From NCBI RefSeq assembly GCF_003261055.1, contig NZ_CP030073.1, positions 372,001-436,000 of the forward strand: a DNA stretch of 64,000 nt, in the 5' to 3' direction. Under the pieces are notes generated by a model. It saw only the letters and a list, made by a program, of their open reading frames with translations, was not told the DNA's origin and did not search any database. The number at the start of each line of letters is the position of its first letter. The first letter of the stretch is position 1. Source of the stretch: Streptomyces cadmiisoli. Its GTDB lineage: Bacteria > Actinomycetota > Actinomycetes > Streptomycetales > Streptomycetaceae. Of the stretch, positions 1-9,429 are shown piece after piece. The position numbers and the translations under genes are program-made.

Positions 1-250
1 GCAGCAGATCCGGCGACAACCGCCGCAGATCCGCACGGAGGCGGCGGACGAGGTCAATACCGTGGCGGTCGCGCACGGCACGCAGATCGAGATCGACGTC
101 GATCCGGGCGGCGGCACAGGCCCCCGCCCAGTCGCCGACCGCACGCCGTGCGGTCGCAGTCTCGATCATGGACGGTGGCACGGCGTACTCACGTACGCGC
201 TGCCACATCAGCAGACGGGACGGAAACTCGTTCGCGAAGTGATGTGCCAT
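1..250 (-). CDS. Conserved hypothetical protein, N-terminal part (cut by left edge)
   Basis: Minus-strand frame open from an ATG at 250 to the window edge, giving 83 residues beginning MAHHFANEFPSRLLMWQRV. It has strong G/C at third codon positions and no stop. I recall similar openings in Streptomyces hypothetical proteins, but I know no function. The part seen has a conserved-looking basic and aromatic start and no signal peptide or membrane segment. The C-terminal part lies outside the window, so length and domain cannot be judged. Confidence 0.65.
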   Translation of the reverse strand, partial: MAHHFANEFPSRLLMWQRVREYAVPPSMIETATARRAVGDWAGACAAARIDVDLDLRAVRDRHGIDLVRRLRADLRRLSPDLL

Positions 251-904
251 CAGCAATCACCTTGCGCGGACGAGTCCCCCAATCCATATGAGGTGAAGTT
301 CATCATCGCCGACATCGTAACCGTCCCGCTCACGATCTGTCTCTCCCTTCTCCGCCCTCCCCACGCCCGGCCCAGGAGCAGCCGGCCGCGAACGGAGCGC
401 TCCGGGTACAGGGAAATACGATGACGGTGGCGGTCACGGTGAAGGAACCGCGGGGCTCGGCAGCCGCCGGCCGGCTGCTGGGAGGAGCCGACCGAGCGCG
501 GCAGGACGTTCCTGGAACCTCCTCACCTACTTCCTCACCGCCCGCCACAGCGTGACCGTGCATGTCGACACCTCGGGCCTGACCCCGGCATGCACGGCCT
601 GAGAGCCCACACCCTGCGCGCACTGTGGGGCGAGATGGAGAGCACCTACAGCGTCGTACGGCAGCACCCCTCGGTCCGACATTCGCTGCTGATGTGGCTT
701 CGGCCCGCCACTCGCCCACCCCGCGCCCTGTGGCGGCAGTTCCTCCACAAGTACAGCGGTCTGCGGGTCGTCTCCCTTGGGGGGCAGCCGCCTCGCCACC
801 ACGGCTGAGGAGCTTGACCGGGCCATGGCGCGCGACGCGGGCCAGTGCCGCTCCCGGATAGCTGACCTGCCACGCTGTGCCTCGGAAAGGGAGCCGATCT
901 CCGG
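251..904. other. No supported gene
   Basis: Frames are open on both strands only because GC is high. Their translations are rich in R, P, G and A and show no recognisable motif or clear ribosome binding site. Short protein-like stretches on the plus strand around 515-780 may be decayed coding DNA, but I cannot identify them. Confidence 0.5.
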
Positions 905-1115
905 CTGGGCGGAGACGGCATGGACGCCGCGATGCACGAGGAGTTCCCCCGCCCAGCCCCAAGTCAACCGGCGCGCAGATGCGGTACCTGATGCAGCAGT
1001 TCCAGGGGGGCCTAAGCGGTCGCCCAGACCTTGCAGGTCGCCCAGCACACGGCCGAGAGGTATGTGAAGGACCACGAGACGGTCGCCGTGGAACTTCGTA
1101 CCCCTCGCGAGAACT
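905..1115 (+). pseudogene. tpg: Relic of tpg, telomere terminal protein of linear Streptomyces replicons
   Basis: Three overlapping frames together spell the N-terminal third of a Tpg-type terminal protein. The first frame gives GDGMDAAMHEEFPRPAP (about 911-960). The second gives KSTGAQMRYLMQQFQGG (about 961-1011). The third gives AVAQTLQVAQHTAERYVKDH (from 1016). Tpg proteins carry this order: GDGLDRAVH-like start, KSAGAQMRYL-like helix, then a DNA-binding AVA..LGVSQRTVERYVKD segment. Intact Tpg binds chromosome or linear-plasmid telomeres and primes end patching. Here two frameshifts and loss of the C-terminal two thirds leave no functional product. A neighbouring tap gene is not visible. 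The assignment rests on recalled family sequence. Confidence 0.7.
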
Positions 1116-1416
1116 GCCACCGCCGCAGGTTCCCGCCGCGCCCGGCCGCGAAGGAGCGAGAGTCATCCTTGCGCACGCAGTCGTTTACCGCACGAGCAGT
1201 TCGTCGAGCTCGCACGGCGGCCGCCGAACCGCGAAACACCGACTCCCTCTCCGGCACCAGCGGCCGCGTGGTCGTGAAGGCCCGCGAAGCCCTCCACCGC
1301 GCCCCACACCGTCCGCCGCCGGAATCCTCACGCACCCACAGGAGCCCGGACTGCCCCTATCGCGGATGCGTCATAGCGGTACTGACCATCGACATGCTCC
1401 GCACGGCAGGTCCGCG
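1116..1416. other. No supported gene (decayed tail of the tpg relic region)
   Basis: No frame here has a convincing product. The first part may contain more degraded tpg sequence (a TPREN stretch follows the last recognisable segment), but similarity fades quickly. Confidence 0.4.
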
Positions 1417-1857
1417 TCAGCCGATCTGTTCGGCCAGGGCCACAATGATGCCTGCGGGACCGCGGAGGTTGCAGAGCCTAAAGGTGTTCTCGTACTGCGC
1501 CACCTCGCCGAGGAGTTCGGCGCCGAGGGCGCGCAGGCGCGCGATGGTGTCGTCGATGTCGTCGACGGCGAACATGACGCGATGAAGGCCCAGCGTGTTG
1601 GGCGGAGAATTCCGCGGCTCGGCATCGGATGCCGCGGGGGTGTGGTACTTGGTCAGCTCCACCTTGCTGTGGCCGTCCGGGGTCCGCATCATCGCAATGT
1701 CGCTCCGGACGCAGTCCAGTCCGACGGTCTGGTCCGCATAAAGCCCTTCGATCTGCGCCTTGCCTTCCAGCTCCATGCCGAGCTCGGTGAAGAACGCGAC
1801 CGCCGCGTCCAGATCGTCGACGACGATAGCGACGTTGTCCATCCGCTGAATAGCCAT
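1417..1857 (-). CDS. VOC (glyoxalase/bleomycin resistance) family protein
   Basis: 146 residues, the usual length for a two-module beta-alpha-beta-beta-beta VOC protein. The N-terminal module starts RMDNVAIVVDDLDAAVAFF and the second starts LGLHRVMFAVDDIDDTIARL; it ends with PAGIIVALAEQIG, the typical closing strand. Such proteins are small metalloenzymes (lyases, isomerases, dioxygenases) or antibiotic-binding proteins. The reaction here cannot be told. The ATG at 1857 is chosen because the fold begins immediately after it; the longer open frame upstream has an R/P/G-rich translation. The gene stands alone between non-coding stretches. Confidence 0.85.
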   Translation of the reverse strand: MAIQRMDNVAIVVDDLDAAVAFFTELGMELEGKAQIEGLYADQTVGLDCVRSDIAMMRTPDGHSKVELTKYHTPAASDAEPRNSPPNTLGLHRVMFAVDDIDDTIARLRALGAELLGEVAQYENTFRLCNLRGPAGIIVALAEQIG

Positions 1858-2738
1858 GCCCCTGACCCTAACCACTCGATACGCGGAAGCGCGCGGGCGG
1901 CACAGGGCGAGTCTGCGCTCCGGGAACGGCGCGGCCACGACCGTCAGCGGCCAGCCGGTACCGGGCCCAATCACCGGCTGGGCTCCGTCGACCGGGTGCT
2001 GATCACCTTGGTCTACCGGCGGCCGCAGCGGCCCGGCGCGCGGCTGCACACCCCGGCCCGAGGTGCTGGCCCGCTCCGGCTGCCGAGCAGAGCGCCGACA
2101 GCCATCGCCGCGACGTAGATCGGGACCTGGCGGTCTTCCATCCGTTCGCCCAGGCCTTACGGACCCTGCTGCGACACACCGACTGCCCCCTGCACATGTA
2201 CCGAACCCCCGACTGTGGCGTACTGCCCATCCCACCAGGTCACCGGCAGTACCCGGCATCTCAGCTCAGCGACGCGTTGTCCTTCGGCACCGGCGCGACG
2301 GTTGGCATGCCGAGATCAGCACGAGCCGGGGTGGCGCGGCAGACCCCTGTCCCGCGGCACCGGCGCACGATCAGAAGACCCCGCTGCGGCGGCCACGGCC
2401 GGCACGGCGAGGACGGGCATCCACAAAACGCCGACTGCTGGCGCCACTCCCGCGCGCTGGCACCGCATCCACCTCGGCCTCACCCCTGACGAGGCTCCGA
2501 GGTTATGCGGCTGAGCCCCCGCACCCGGCGCGACGCCTCTTTCCCTCGAACTATGCACGGGTGAAGAAGCGCCGTCGGCTGGGCTGGCTTGCCCCACCGA
2601 GGCTGACCAGCAGGAACAAGCGGCGGGCGGCGGGCAAGACCTCCAGCTTCGGTGCGGCCCTCGGTTCCCCGCTGTGCCCCGAAAGACTCGGATCCTCGGG
2701 TGGATCCGCGACCCAACGGGGCTTGGGCGACATGACGG
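1858..2738. other. No supported gene, about 880 bp
   Basis: Both strands hold long open frames, but their products are low-complexity R/P/A/G sequences without motifs. I see no tRNA, array or clear repeat. The stretch is probably decayed accessory DNA. Confidence 0.45.
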
Positions 2739-4211
2739 CTACAAGCCCGCCCGGGTCATCAGCCACTCCATGCGCTCGACAGGAAGGAACGGCGAGGCAC
2801 CGGCCGCCTCCGCGACGCGCTCCGAGGAGTCGGCAAGGAGTCGGTACAGGGAGGGGAGCGGGAGATTGCGGTGGGGCGCGACCGCGCAGCGGACGCGGAC
2901 TTCAGGATCGGAGGCCAGTCTTGCGGCGAGTTCCGACGGTAGATTCGGATCGCGGGGGGCGAAGGAGCGGAGCCGGGGTTCAGGGTCGGTGGCGAAGCGG
3001 CGCAGGGCCTGTGAGGAGAACGTCAGGATCTCCTGCTTGTCCCACCAGAACGTGAACTTGTCCCGTCGGCGGTAGCGGCGTTCGATGTTCTCGGCGGTCG
3101 CGGGATCGACCAGGTGCGGGGCGGTGTGCGCCATGGTGAGGCGGACGATCTCTTCCTCGTCGTCAAGCAGTCGGGCCACCGCGTTGACGGGAAGATTCCT
3201 GCTGGCGGCCGCTGAGGCTCTGAAGCTGACATAGGGCGAGTCGATGTGCGGCAGCGGATCGGCGGTGACCCATTGCAGGCGCAGGATCCTCAGTTCCGTG
3301 GGTGCGGCAATGTCCTGATACCACTGCAGGACTGTGTCGTCGTCGACGTCGGGGCTCGGGTCGGCCATCGAACGCGAAAGCTCGTGGACAGAGGTGTGAA
3401 TCTGTGCCCGCACATCCTCCGGCGTGTCCGGTCGGGCGAAGACCTTCACCCGGACGCTCAGAGCCGGATCGACGGCAAGGACCTCACGGAGTGACGGCGG
3501 CAAGTCGGGATGCCGGGCGAGCTCGGCGCGCACCTCACTGTCCGGATCACCGGCGAGCCGCTGGAGTGTGTCCGCGTCGAGAACGGCGTGAATCACCGCG
3601 CCCGCCCGGGTCACAGGGTCCGCCAGCAGCGCCGGCAGCAGGTCCGAGGGTGGTATCGGATGTGGCCGATGCGCGAAGTAGGTCGAACAGGCCGCGGCGC
3701 GCACCTTGGTCTCAGGATCGGTCAGCAGGATCCGACGGATCGCTTCCGGCGCCTGTGTCCAGTGCCTCGCCAACGCGGCGCGGATCATGGGGTCGGAGTC
3801 AGCGGCAAGGCGGGCCCGGAGGTCGGGCGGCGTGTGTTGACCCCGGGCCAGGTACTCGCGGACCTGTGCGTCCGGATCGTCGATGAGCTGCTCCAGCATC
3901 TGCCTCGGTGCGGTAGCGGCACGGACAACGAGCGCCGACCGCACCGCCTTGTCATGATGGACGGCCAGACGGATACGAAACCGGTCCGGCAGTCGGTCGT
4001 TGAGCGCCAGGCTGTGCAGGAGCCAGTGGTCGTCGATCGCGATGATCTCCGCGACCATGTCCTCGGTAAGGTCCGGACGCCCCGCCACCTTCCCCCCACC
4101 CCGCCGCCAGGCGAACAGTCGCCTCACCATGAGAGCCGGCAAGGCAGAATTCATCGCCAACCCGTCCATCACCTTGTCAAGGTGAACCGGAGTCAGAGCG
4201 TCTGCGTCCAT
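2739..4211 (-). CDS. Leucine-rich-repeat-variant / HEAT-like repeat protein
   Basis: 490 residues from the ATG at 4211. Most of the chain is built of roughly 24-residue helical repeats with the pattern L..D.D..VR..LA.H..LP, for example LAGDPDSEVRAELARHPDLP and LASDPEVRVRCAVAPHRNLP, characteristic of LRV/HEAT-like solenoids common in Streptomyces. No catalytic domain, signal peptide or membrane segment is visible, so a protein-binding scaffold role is likely but unproven. Upstream in-frame codons add 32 residues of unlikely composition, so the ATG at 4211, where the MDADALTP start leads into the helical region, is preferred. It is transcribed toward the VOC gene but separated from it by about 880 bp. 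Confidence 0.8.
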   Translation of the reverse strand: MDADALTPVHLDKVMDGLAMNSALPALMVRRLFAWRRGGGKVAGRPDLTEDMVAEIIAIDDHWLLHSLALNDRLPDRFRIRLAVHHDKAVRSALVVRAATAPRQMLEQLIDDPDAQVREYLARGQHTPPDLRARLAADSDPMIRAALARHWTQAPEAIRRILLTDPETKVRAAACSTYFAHRPHPIPPSDLLPALLADPVTRAGAVIHAVLDADTLQRLAGDPDSEVRAELARHPDLPPSLREVLAVDPALSVRVKVFARPDTPEDVRAQIHTSVHELSRSMADPSPDVDDDTVLQWYQDIAAPTELRILRLQWVTADPLPHIDSPYVSFRASAAASRNLPVNAVARLLDDEEEIVRLTMAHTAPHLVDPATAENIERRYRRRDKFTFWWDKQEILTFSSQALRRFATDPEPRLRSFAPRDPNLPSELAARLASDPEVRVRCAVAPHRNLPLPSLYRLLADSSERVAEAAGASPFLPVERMEWLMTRAGL

Positions 4212-4707
4212 GCGGCCAGGATGCCAGGCGGGATTCGATGCGAACCTGCCGGGCTGCGGCTGGCGCCGATCAAGGTGGAGCTCAACGTCCGGGACGCGGT
4301 GACACACCCCACGGCTCCCCTGCCAGCACTGCCGTCAGTCCCCCTGACTTCACCGAACCGGTGGACGACACGCACAGCAGTCATCTCGGCGTTGTCGTCT
4401 AAGACCCACAGCAAGGGCCGGTCCCCGCACAGCGGGGAGCCGGCCTCTTTGCTGTACGCCCGCGCTCCCTCGGACCAGCTTCTCCCTCATGCCCCCTCCG
4501 GCCTCGGGACTGCGGAACAGCCATTGGCGCCGAGAACGATCATGTGCGATCGGCGTGAGCGTGTTGACCGGGTTCTCGTCTTCGTGGCGGGCTTGCGCTG
4601 GGCCGGACCACAGGACCGCCGTGACCGCCGTCGAGGGGGCTGGCAGCGGGCGAGGAGTCCGAGGTGCACGGCTCACTCGCCGTCGGCCACAGCCCGCCAG
4701 AGCCGAC
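4212..4707. other. Intergenic, about 500 bp; holds one strong hairpin
   Basis: Apart from the palindrome at 4409-4454, I see no gene or RNA. It lies downstream of the STAND/WD40 gene and upstream of the LRV gene, both on the minus strand. Confidence 0.5.
4409..4454. terminator. Long imperfect palindrome, likely terminator
   Basis: CAGCAA ... TTTGCTG forms the outer stem and GCCGG-TCCCCG / CGGGGA-GCCGGC the inner stem around a CACAG loop. The whole is about 46 nt with small bulges. It sits about 250 bp past the stop of the minus-strand WD40 gene, and the structure is nearly symmetrical, so it could act in both directions. A termination role is inferred from structure alone. Confidence 0.55.
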
Positions 4708-7700
4708 TCATCCGGCTGACTCGTTGAGGTAACTGGCCCGTTCCTCCTGGGTCAGTTCACGGGTGATGCCGTCCCGGGCACGCCGCAGGACCTCGTCAAT
4801 CGGTGCGCAGGGCAGGCATGTCCAGACGCGTACGGTGCCGTCGTCGTGCGAGCTGACGAACCGATTGCCGGGCAGGACGTTCGTGTTCTCTACAGAGGCA
4901 CCGAATCCGTGCAGGACGACGGGCGGGCTGTTGTCGGTGGTGCTCCAGATCCGGGTGGTCGCGTCGTTGCCGCTGGTCACCACCCGACGGCCGTCGGAAC
5001 CGAACGACACGCTCCAGACAACTCCCTGATGTCCGTTCAGTACCCGCGGTCTGCCGGGCTTGGTCAGATCCCACAGCCTGGCCGATCCATCGTTGCCGCC
5101 GCTGACGAGATGCCGTCCGTCGGGGCTGAACGCCACCGTCCACACCAGGCCTTTGTGACCACGGAGGACGTGCAGATCCTTGCCGGTGGCGGGGTCCAGG
5201 ACGTGGATGGTGCCGTCCAGGCCGGCCGCGGCCACGTGTCGCCCGTCGGGGCTGTAGGCGACGTACCGCACTTTGTCCTGGCCGGTGTCGACCACCAAGG
5301 GTTCCGCGCCCGGAGTGGTGCGCCAGATCCGTACGGTGCCGTCGCTGCCGCCGGTGACCAGACGGCGTCCGTCGGGGCTGAACTCCGCGGTCCACACCGG
5401 CCCGTCGTGGCCGCGCAGTACGACGGGTTTCGCCGCGTTGTCCACCGGCCAGATCCGTGTGGTCCCGTCGTCGCCGGTTCCGGCCACCCGGCGGGCGTCC
5501 GGGCTGAATGCCACGCCGAGGACCTCGCCGTCGTGCTCGCGCAGCACGGTCGGCGGGGCGGTGCTCTCGGTTCGCCAGACGCGCACGGTCCCGTCGGCGC
5601 CGGCGCTGGCGAGCCGGCGGCCGTCCCGGCTGGGCACCGTCGCCCACACCGGCCCGTCGTGACCGGTCAGGACGCTGTCGCTGCCCGTCGGGGCCGCCTC
5701 CCAGATCCGTACGGTGCCGTCCTCGCTGGTGCTCACCAGGCGCCGTCCGTCGGCGGCGAACGCGACTGCGGTCACGGTGCCGCGATGCCCGCGCAGGATC
5801 AGCGGTGCGGCGCGGTGATGCACGTTCCAGATCCGTACGGTGCCGTCGTTGCCCGTGCTGGCGACCCGGGCGCCGTCTCGGCTGAAGCCGATGCCCTCTG
5901 CCGTGCCGTCGTGGCTGCCGAGCACGACCGACTCGGCGGGGGCGTCGGGGTCCCACAGGCGCGCGGTCCCGTCGGTGCTCGCGGTGGCTATGCGCTGTCC
6001 GTCAGGGCTGAAGGCGACCGCCTCCACGGAATTGCTGTGCCCGCGCAGCACCACGGTCGTCCGCCGGCTCCTGACGTCCCAAACGCGTACCGTTCCGTCT
6101 CCGCCGCTGCTGGCGAGGCGGCTTCCGTCGGGGCTGAACGAGACGCCGAGCGTCCACCCCTCGTGGCCGCGCAGCACGACCGGTTCGCCTCTCCCTGTGG
6201 CGTTCCAGATCCGTACGGTGCCGTCGTCACTGGCGCTGGCGACGCTGCTGCCGTCCGGGCTGAACGTGGCGCTCCACACCTGTCCCGTGTGGCCTCGCAG
6301 GATCACCGGCTCGGCGCCGCTCGCCCACTTCCATACCGAGACTGTGCCGTCCTCGCCAGCTGCCGCGATCCGGGTGCCGTCCGGGCTGAACACCGGCGTC
6401 CACACCTCGCCGTCGCGGCCGCGCAGCACCACTGGGTCTCGCAGCGTCGTGCCGTACCGCCACACCCGTATCGCGCCGTCGCCGCCGCTGGTGGCGAGGT
6501 ACCGGCCGTCCGGACTGAACGAGACCCCGAGCACCTGCCCGTCGTGACTGGCGAGCACAGCCCTCACTCGTGACTCGAACACGGCTTGGCGCAGTGCCGC
6601 CTCGGTCTCGTCGGTCGCACTGGTCCCGTAGGCACTGGTAGCCAGCAACAGGCCCAGCTCAGGGTCGAGCTCGGCCTGGCCACGCGCGCTCGCCACGAGT
6701 TGCCGCGAGAACGCGAGCGCCTGCCCGGCCTCCGCCCGCCGGGCCTGTACGAACGCGACGCCCGCGAGAACGGCCAGTGCGACCACCGCCGCCAAGAGCC
6801 CACTCACGGTCAGCCGCACACGGCGCCTCACCGCCGCCCGCTCGGCCTGTGCGCGGTCGCGGCTCGCCGCCAGGAACTCGCGTTCGAGATCATTGAGCCG
6901 GCCGGTGTCCCGGTCGTCCCACTCGGCCAGCCGTACGCCGCGGTAGAGCACCCCGTCGTCCCTGCCGTGCTCCGCCCACTCCCCGGCCGTATTGGTCAGA
7001 CGCCGGTGTGCGCGCAATTGTTCGCGGCCGGTCTCGATCCACATACGCAGTCGCGGCCATGCAGTGATCAGGGCTTCGTGGGCGAGGTCAACGGTGTCGT
7101 CAGCGAGGGTGACCAGACGAGCGCGGGCCAGTCGTTCCAGTACCAGCGCAGCATCCCCGCGGGTGCCTGCGGCCAGTTCGGTGCGGAGAGCCGGGCGACG
7201 GGTGTCCTGGGCTCCTTCACCGGGGGTGATGAGCCGCAGCAGCAGATCGCGGGCGACAGCGGCCTGTGCAGGAGAAAGTTGAGTGTAGAGACGCTCTGCG
7301 GTTCGGGCGATGGCACCGCTCACCCCGCCGACGGCATCGTACGCGGCCTCAGTGAGTGCTCTTCCTCTGCGTCTTCGCCAGGTCTCCAGCAGCGCGTGCG
7401 ACATCAGAGGCAGGGCGCCGGACTCATCGGCGACGTCCTCGATGATGCGGGCGGTCAGGGCGCGTTCCAGGGTCAGTCCGATGGCTGCGGCCGGTTTGAC
7501 GATGGCGTCGCGCAGTTCGTCCCGGTTCATCGCAGTGACCAGCAGGTTGGCGTCGCGCAGTGCGCCGGCCAGGGCGTGGTGTTCGGCGCAGCGGCCGTAG
7601 AAGTCGGCGCGGACCGCGATCAGCACCTTGAATCGGCTTGCCGGTAGGAGGGCGGCGAGCAGGAGGTCGATGAAGCGGGTACGTTCCGCTGGATCCTGGC

Positions 7701-8352
7701 AGAGGGTGTAAACCTCCTCGAACTGGTCGACGATCACCAACGTATCCGTGCCGCCGTCGCCGGGTCTGCTCGCGTCGAGGAGCGAGACGAGGGCGCGTGC
7801 GGGGTGGTCGCCGGGCGTCAGGATCTGGATCACGGCCGGCCGCAAGCCGGGCTCCCGGGAGTGCTGGAGGGCGGGGATCAGGCCCGCACGCAGCAGGGAG
7901 GACTTGCCGCTGCCGGACGGGCCGAACACCGCGGCGAACCGCCGGCGCCGCAGCAGATCCAGCAGGTCGGTAGTGAGCCGGTCCCGGCCGAAGAAGAGTC
8001 CGCTGTCGCCCGGCTCGAACCGGGCCAGCCCCCGATAGGGCGCATCCGCACCCTCACCGCTCTCCTCCTCCGCGCCGACCGCGGCGGCGTCGTCCACGGC
8101 CTGTCTCCACCGGGCTTCCCACTCGACCGCATCGCCCCCGCATGCCGACACGTAGGCCAAGGTCACCGCCAGCGTGGGCAGCTGTCCGCCCGCCGCCGCC
8201 TGCGACAGGGTCGTGCCCGAGTAGCCGGCCCGCTCGGCCATCGCCCGATACGTCATCCCGCCCACCTCCGTCCGCAGCTTGCGCAACTCGAACGCGAACC
8301 GCTGCACCGGACCCGCCCCCGGATCCACCGGCACCTCACGACGTCCCGCCAT
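4708..8352 (-). CDS. HTH - STAND NTPase (nSTAND1-type) - TM - WD40 repeat protein
   Basis: 1214 residues. Order of parts: an XRE-like helix-turn-helix at about 15-75 (YRAMAERAGYSGTTLSQAAAG); the entry motif FFGRDRL near 120; Walker A GPSGSGKS at 144-151; Walker B TLVIVDQFEE near 204-213; a winged-helix region with VDLAHEALITAWPRL near 421-435; one hydrophobic helix at about 513-536; then 14 WD40 units of the form FSPDGRxLAxxGxDGTVRxW from about 600 to the end, enough for two seven-bladed propellers. STAND proteins are signal-sensing switches that oligomerise with nucleotide. Actinomycete members with this layout are mostly uncharacterised, and some relatives act in defence. The ATG at 8352 follows GAGGGGGG at good spacing; a GTG 18 bases upstream is the alternative. 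No separate effector gene adjoins it. Confidence 0.9.
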   Translation of the reverse strand: MAGRREVPVDPGAGPVQRFAFELRKLRTEVGGMTYRAMAERAGYSGTTLSQAAAGGQLPTLAVTLAYVSACGGDAVEWEARWRQAVDDAAAVGAEEESGEGADAPYRGLARFEPGDSGLFFGRDRLTTDLLDLLRRRRFAAVFGPSGSGKSSLLRAGLIPALQHSREPGLRPAVIQILTPGDHPARALVSLLDASRPGDGGTDTLVIVDQFEEVYTLCQDPAERTRFIDLLLAALLPASRFKVLIAVRADFYGRCAEHHALAGALRDANLLVTAMNRDELRDAIVKPAAAIGLTLERALTARIIEDVADESGALPLMSHALLETWRRRRGRALTEAAYDAVGGVSGAIARTAERLYTQLSPAQAAVARDLLLRLITPGEGAQDTRRPALRTELAAGTRGDAALVLERLARARLVTLADDTVDLAHEALITAWPRLRMWIETGREQLRAHRRLTNTAGEWAEHGRDDGVLYRGVRLAEWDDRDTGRLNDLEREFLAASRDRAQAERAAVRRRVRLTVSGLLAAVVALAVLAGVAFVQARRAEAGQALAFSRQLVASARGQAELDPELGLLLATSAYGTSATDETEAALRQAVFESRVRAVLASHDGQVLGVSFSPDGRYLATSGGDGAIRVWRYGTTLRDPVVLRGRDGEVWTPVFSPDGTRIAAAGEDGTVSVWKWASGAEPVILRGHTGQVWSATFSPDGSSVASASDDGTVRIWNATGRGEPVVLRGHEGWTLGVSFSPDGSRLASSGGDGTVRVWDVRSRRTTVVLRGHSNSVEAVAFSPDGQRIATASTDGTARLWDPDAPAESVVLGSHDGTAEGIGFSRDGARVASTGNDGTVRIWNVHHRAAPLILRGHRGTVTAVAFAADGRRLVSTSEDGTVRIWEAAPTGSDSVLTGHDGPVWATVPSRDGRRLASAGADGTVRVWRTESTAPPTVLREHDGEVLGVAFSPDARRVAGTGDDGTTRIWPVDNAAKPVVLRGHDGPVWTAEFSPDGRRLVTGGSDGTVRIWRTTPGAEPLVVDTGQDKVRYVAYSPDGRHVAAAGLDGTIHVLDPATGKDLHVLRGHKGLVWTVAFSPDGRHLVSGGNDGSARLWDLTKPGRPRVLNGHQGVVWSVSFGSDGRRVVTSGNDATTRIWSTTDNSPPVVLHGFGASVENTNVLPGNRFVSSHDDGTVRVWTCLPCAPIDEVLRRARDGITRELTQEERASYLNESAG

Positions 8353-8730
8353 ACCCGCCCCCCTCGCCACCCATCCACACCGGACACCTCAACCTCTGCA
8401 CCCCCCGACCCGGCCCGAAACGTCACCCCCGGGCATTGATTGGCCGCCGGAACAGCCCTGCCAACCAATAGGCCAGCCGCTGAGATCGGTTGGCGAGCGG
8501 TACCGAGGGATGGGGCTGCTGCTGGGGAGGCGGTCATGCCTACGGCTCCCCAGCGGAACAACAGATCCGGTCGTGACTGCATGCACCTGGCCGCGCCCCA
8601 CGCGGCCTGGCGAACCCTGCTGTCTCGCCGGACGGCCCAGGGGAGTCAGGCCCGGCCGCATCAGTCGCCGGAGGGTTCTGCCCGCGCCCAGAGCCGCTCA
8701 TGAAGCGAAACCAACCGACGGAGGAAACCC
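8353..8730. other. Divergent promoter region between WD40 and I36 genes
   Basis: About 380 bp between two outward-facing genes. It should hold both promoters. I see no strong palindrome that I would call an operator. The plus-strand gene has a clear ribosome binding site (ACGGAGGAAAC) just before 8731. Confidence 0.5.
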
Positions 8731-9315
8731 ATGAAGTTCCGATCCCGGATCACGAAGCCCGTCTCAGCCGTGCTGTGTGTCATGGCGCTGGCAGTCGGAG
8801 CCGGCACCGCGGCCGCGGCCGCCACGGACCGGACCGCGCAGTCGGCCGAGTCGAAGTACGCGGCGCAGGCGAAAGCGGTGGGCCTTTCGAGCCGGCAGGC
8901 AGCCCAGCTGCAGGACCGGGTGGACGCCCAGCTGGCGGACATCAAGGTTCCGGCGGAACAGGTGGCGTACAACGAGATCCGGGCGAAGGACGGCAGCGCG
9001 ATCATCACGGTGTCCGTGCCCGGTGTGGCCAACACCAGCTGCACCTACGAGTACCTGTGCCTGTGGACCGGTCCCAACTGGACCGACAGCAAGGTGTCGT
9101 TCTACCAGTGTCGGGACTACGACCTGAACGACTACAGCTTCAACAACGACACCCTCACCTCGTACAAGAACAATCAGACCACCGGCACGGTGGCTCGGTT
9201 CTACAACTGGGAGGGCCGGAAGGTTTACAAGTTCGGCAGCACGGCGTACCACACGGAGGACAGCCTCTCGAACACCCCCTGGGACAACATGATCGACATA
9301 GTCGACGTCTGCTGA
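8731..9315 (+). CDS. Secreted protein of peptidase inhibitor family I36
   Basis: 194 residues. The start MKFRSRITKPVSAVLCVMAL is a Sec signal peptide with cleavage likely after the alanine run near residue 30. The C-terminal half has the I36/SMPI-like pattern: two cysteines in CTYEYLCLW, WTDSKVSFYQCRDYDL, and a final VDVC. Family members are small extracellular beta-sandwich inhibitors (Streptomyces metalloproteinase inhibitor is the reference) or spore-associated proteins. The middle part is a helical, Q-rich pro-region. GGAGG lies eight bases before the ATG. The gene stands alone, so its target protease cannot be inferred. Confidence 0.85.
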   Translation: MKFRSRITKPVSAVLCVMALAVGAGTAAAAATDRTAQSAESKYAAQAKAVGLSSRQAAQLQDRVDAQLADIKVPAEQVAYNEIRAKDGSAIITVSVPGVANTSCTYEYLCLWTGPNWTDSKVSFYQCRDYDLNDYSFNNDTLTSYKNNQTTGTVARFYNWEGRKVYKFGSTAYHTEDSLSNTPWDNMIDIVDVC

Positions 9316-9429
9316 GCCCTTGCCGGTAGCCCGATCATCAGAGTAGCCGCTGCTGTATCGCCCGTGGTGGGCGTGAGTTCGAGGGTGTCGGCTCGGTCGG
9401 GTGATCTTCGGGTCGGCCGCGCATGGGAG

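Noticed and set aside
330..2118. Long overlapping open frames on both strands (for example minus 330-1166, plus 877-2118).
   Set aside because: Products are R/P/G/A-rich with no motif and they overlap each other; the plus frame only contains one piece of the tpg relic.
1858..2259. N-terminal extension of the VOC gene to 2259.
   Set aside because: The extra 134 residues are low complexity, and the VOC fold starts at ATG 1857.
4419..4442. CRISPR-like repeat unit GGTCCCCGCACAGCGGGGAGC.
   Set aside because: Occurs only once, with no spacers or cas genes; better explained as part of a terminator hairpin.
4796..6573. Frames of 386 and 575 codons inside the WD40 gene, on either strand.
   Set aside because: Shadows of the repetitive WD40 coding sequence; the minus 4708-8352 frame has all domains and the right codon bias.
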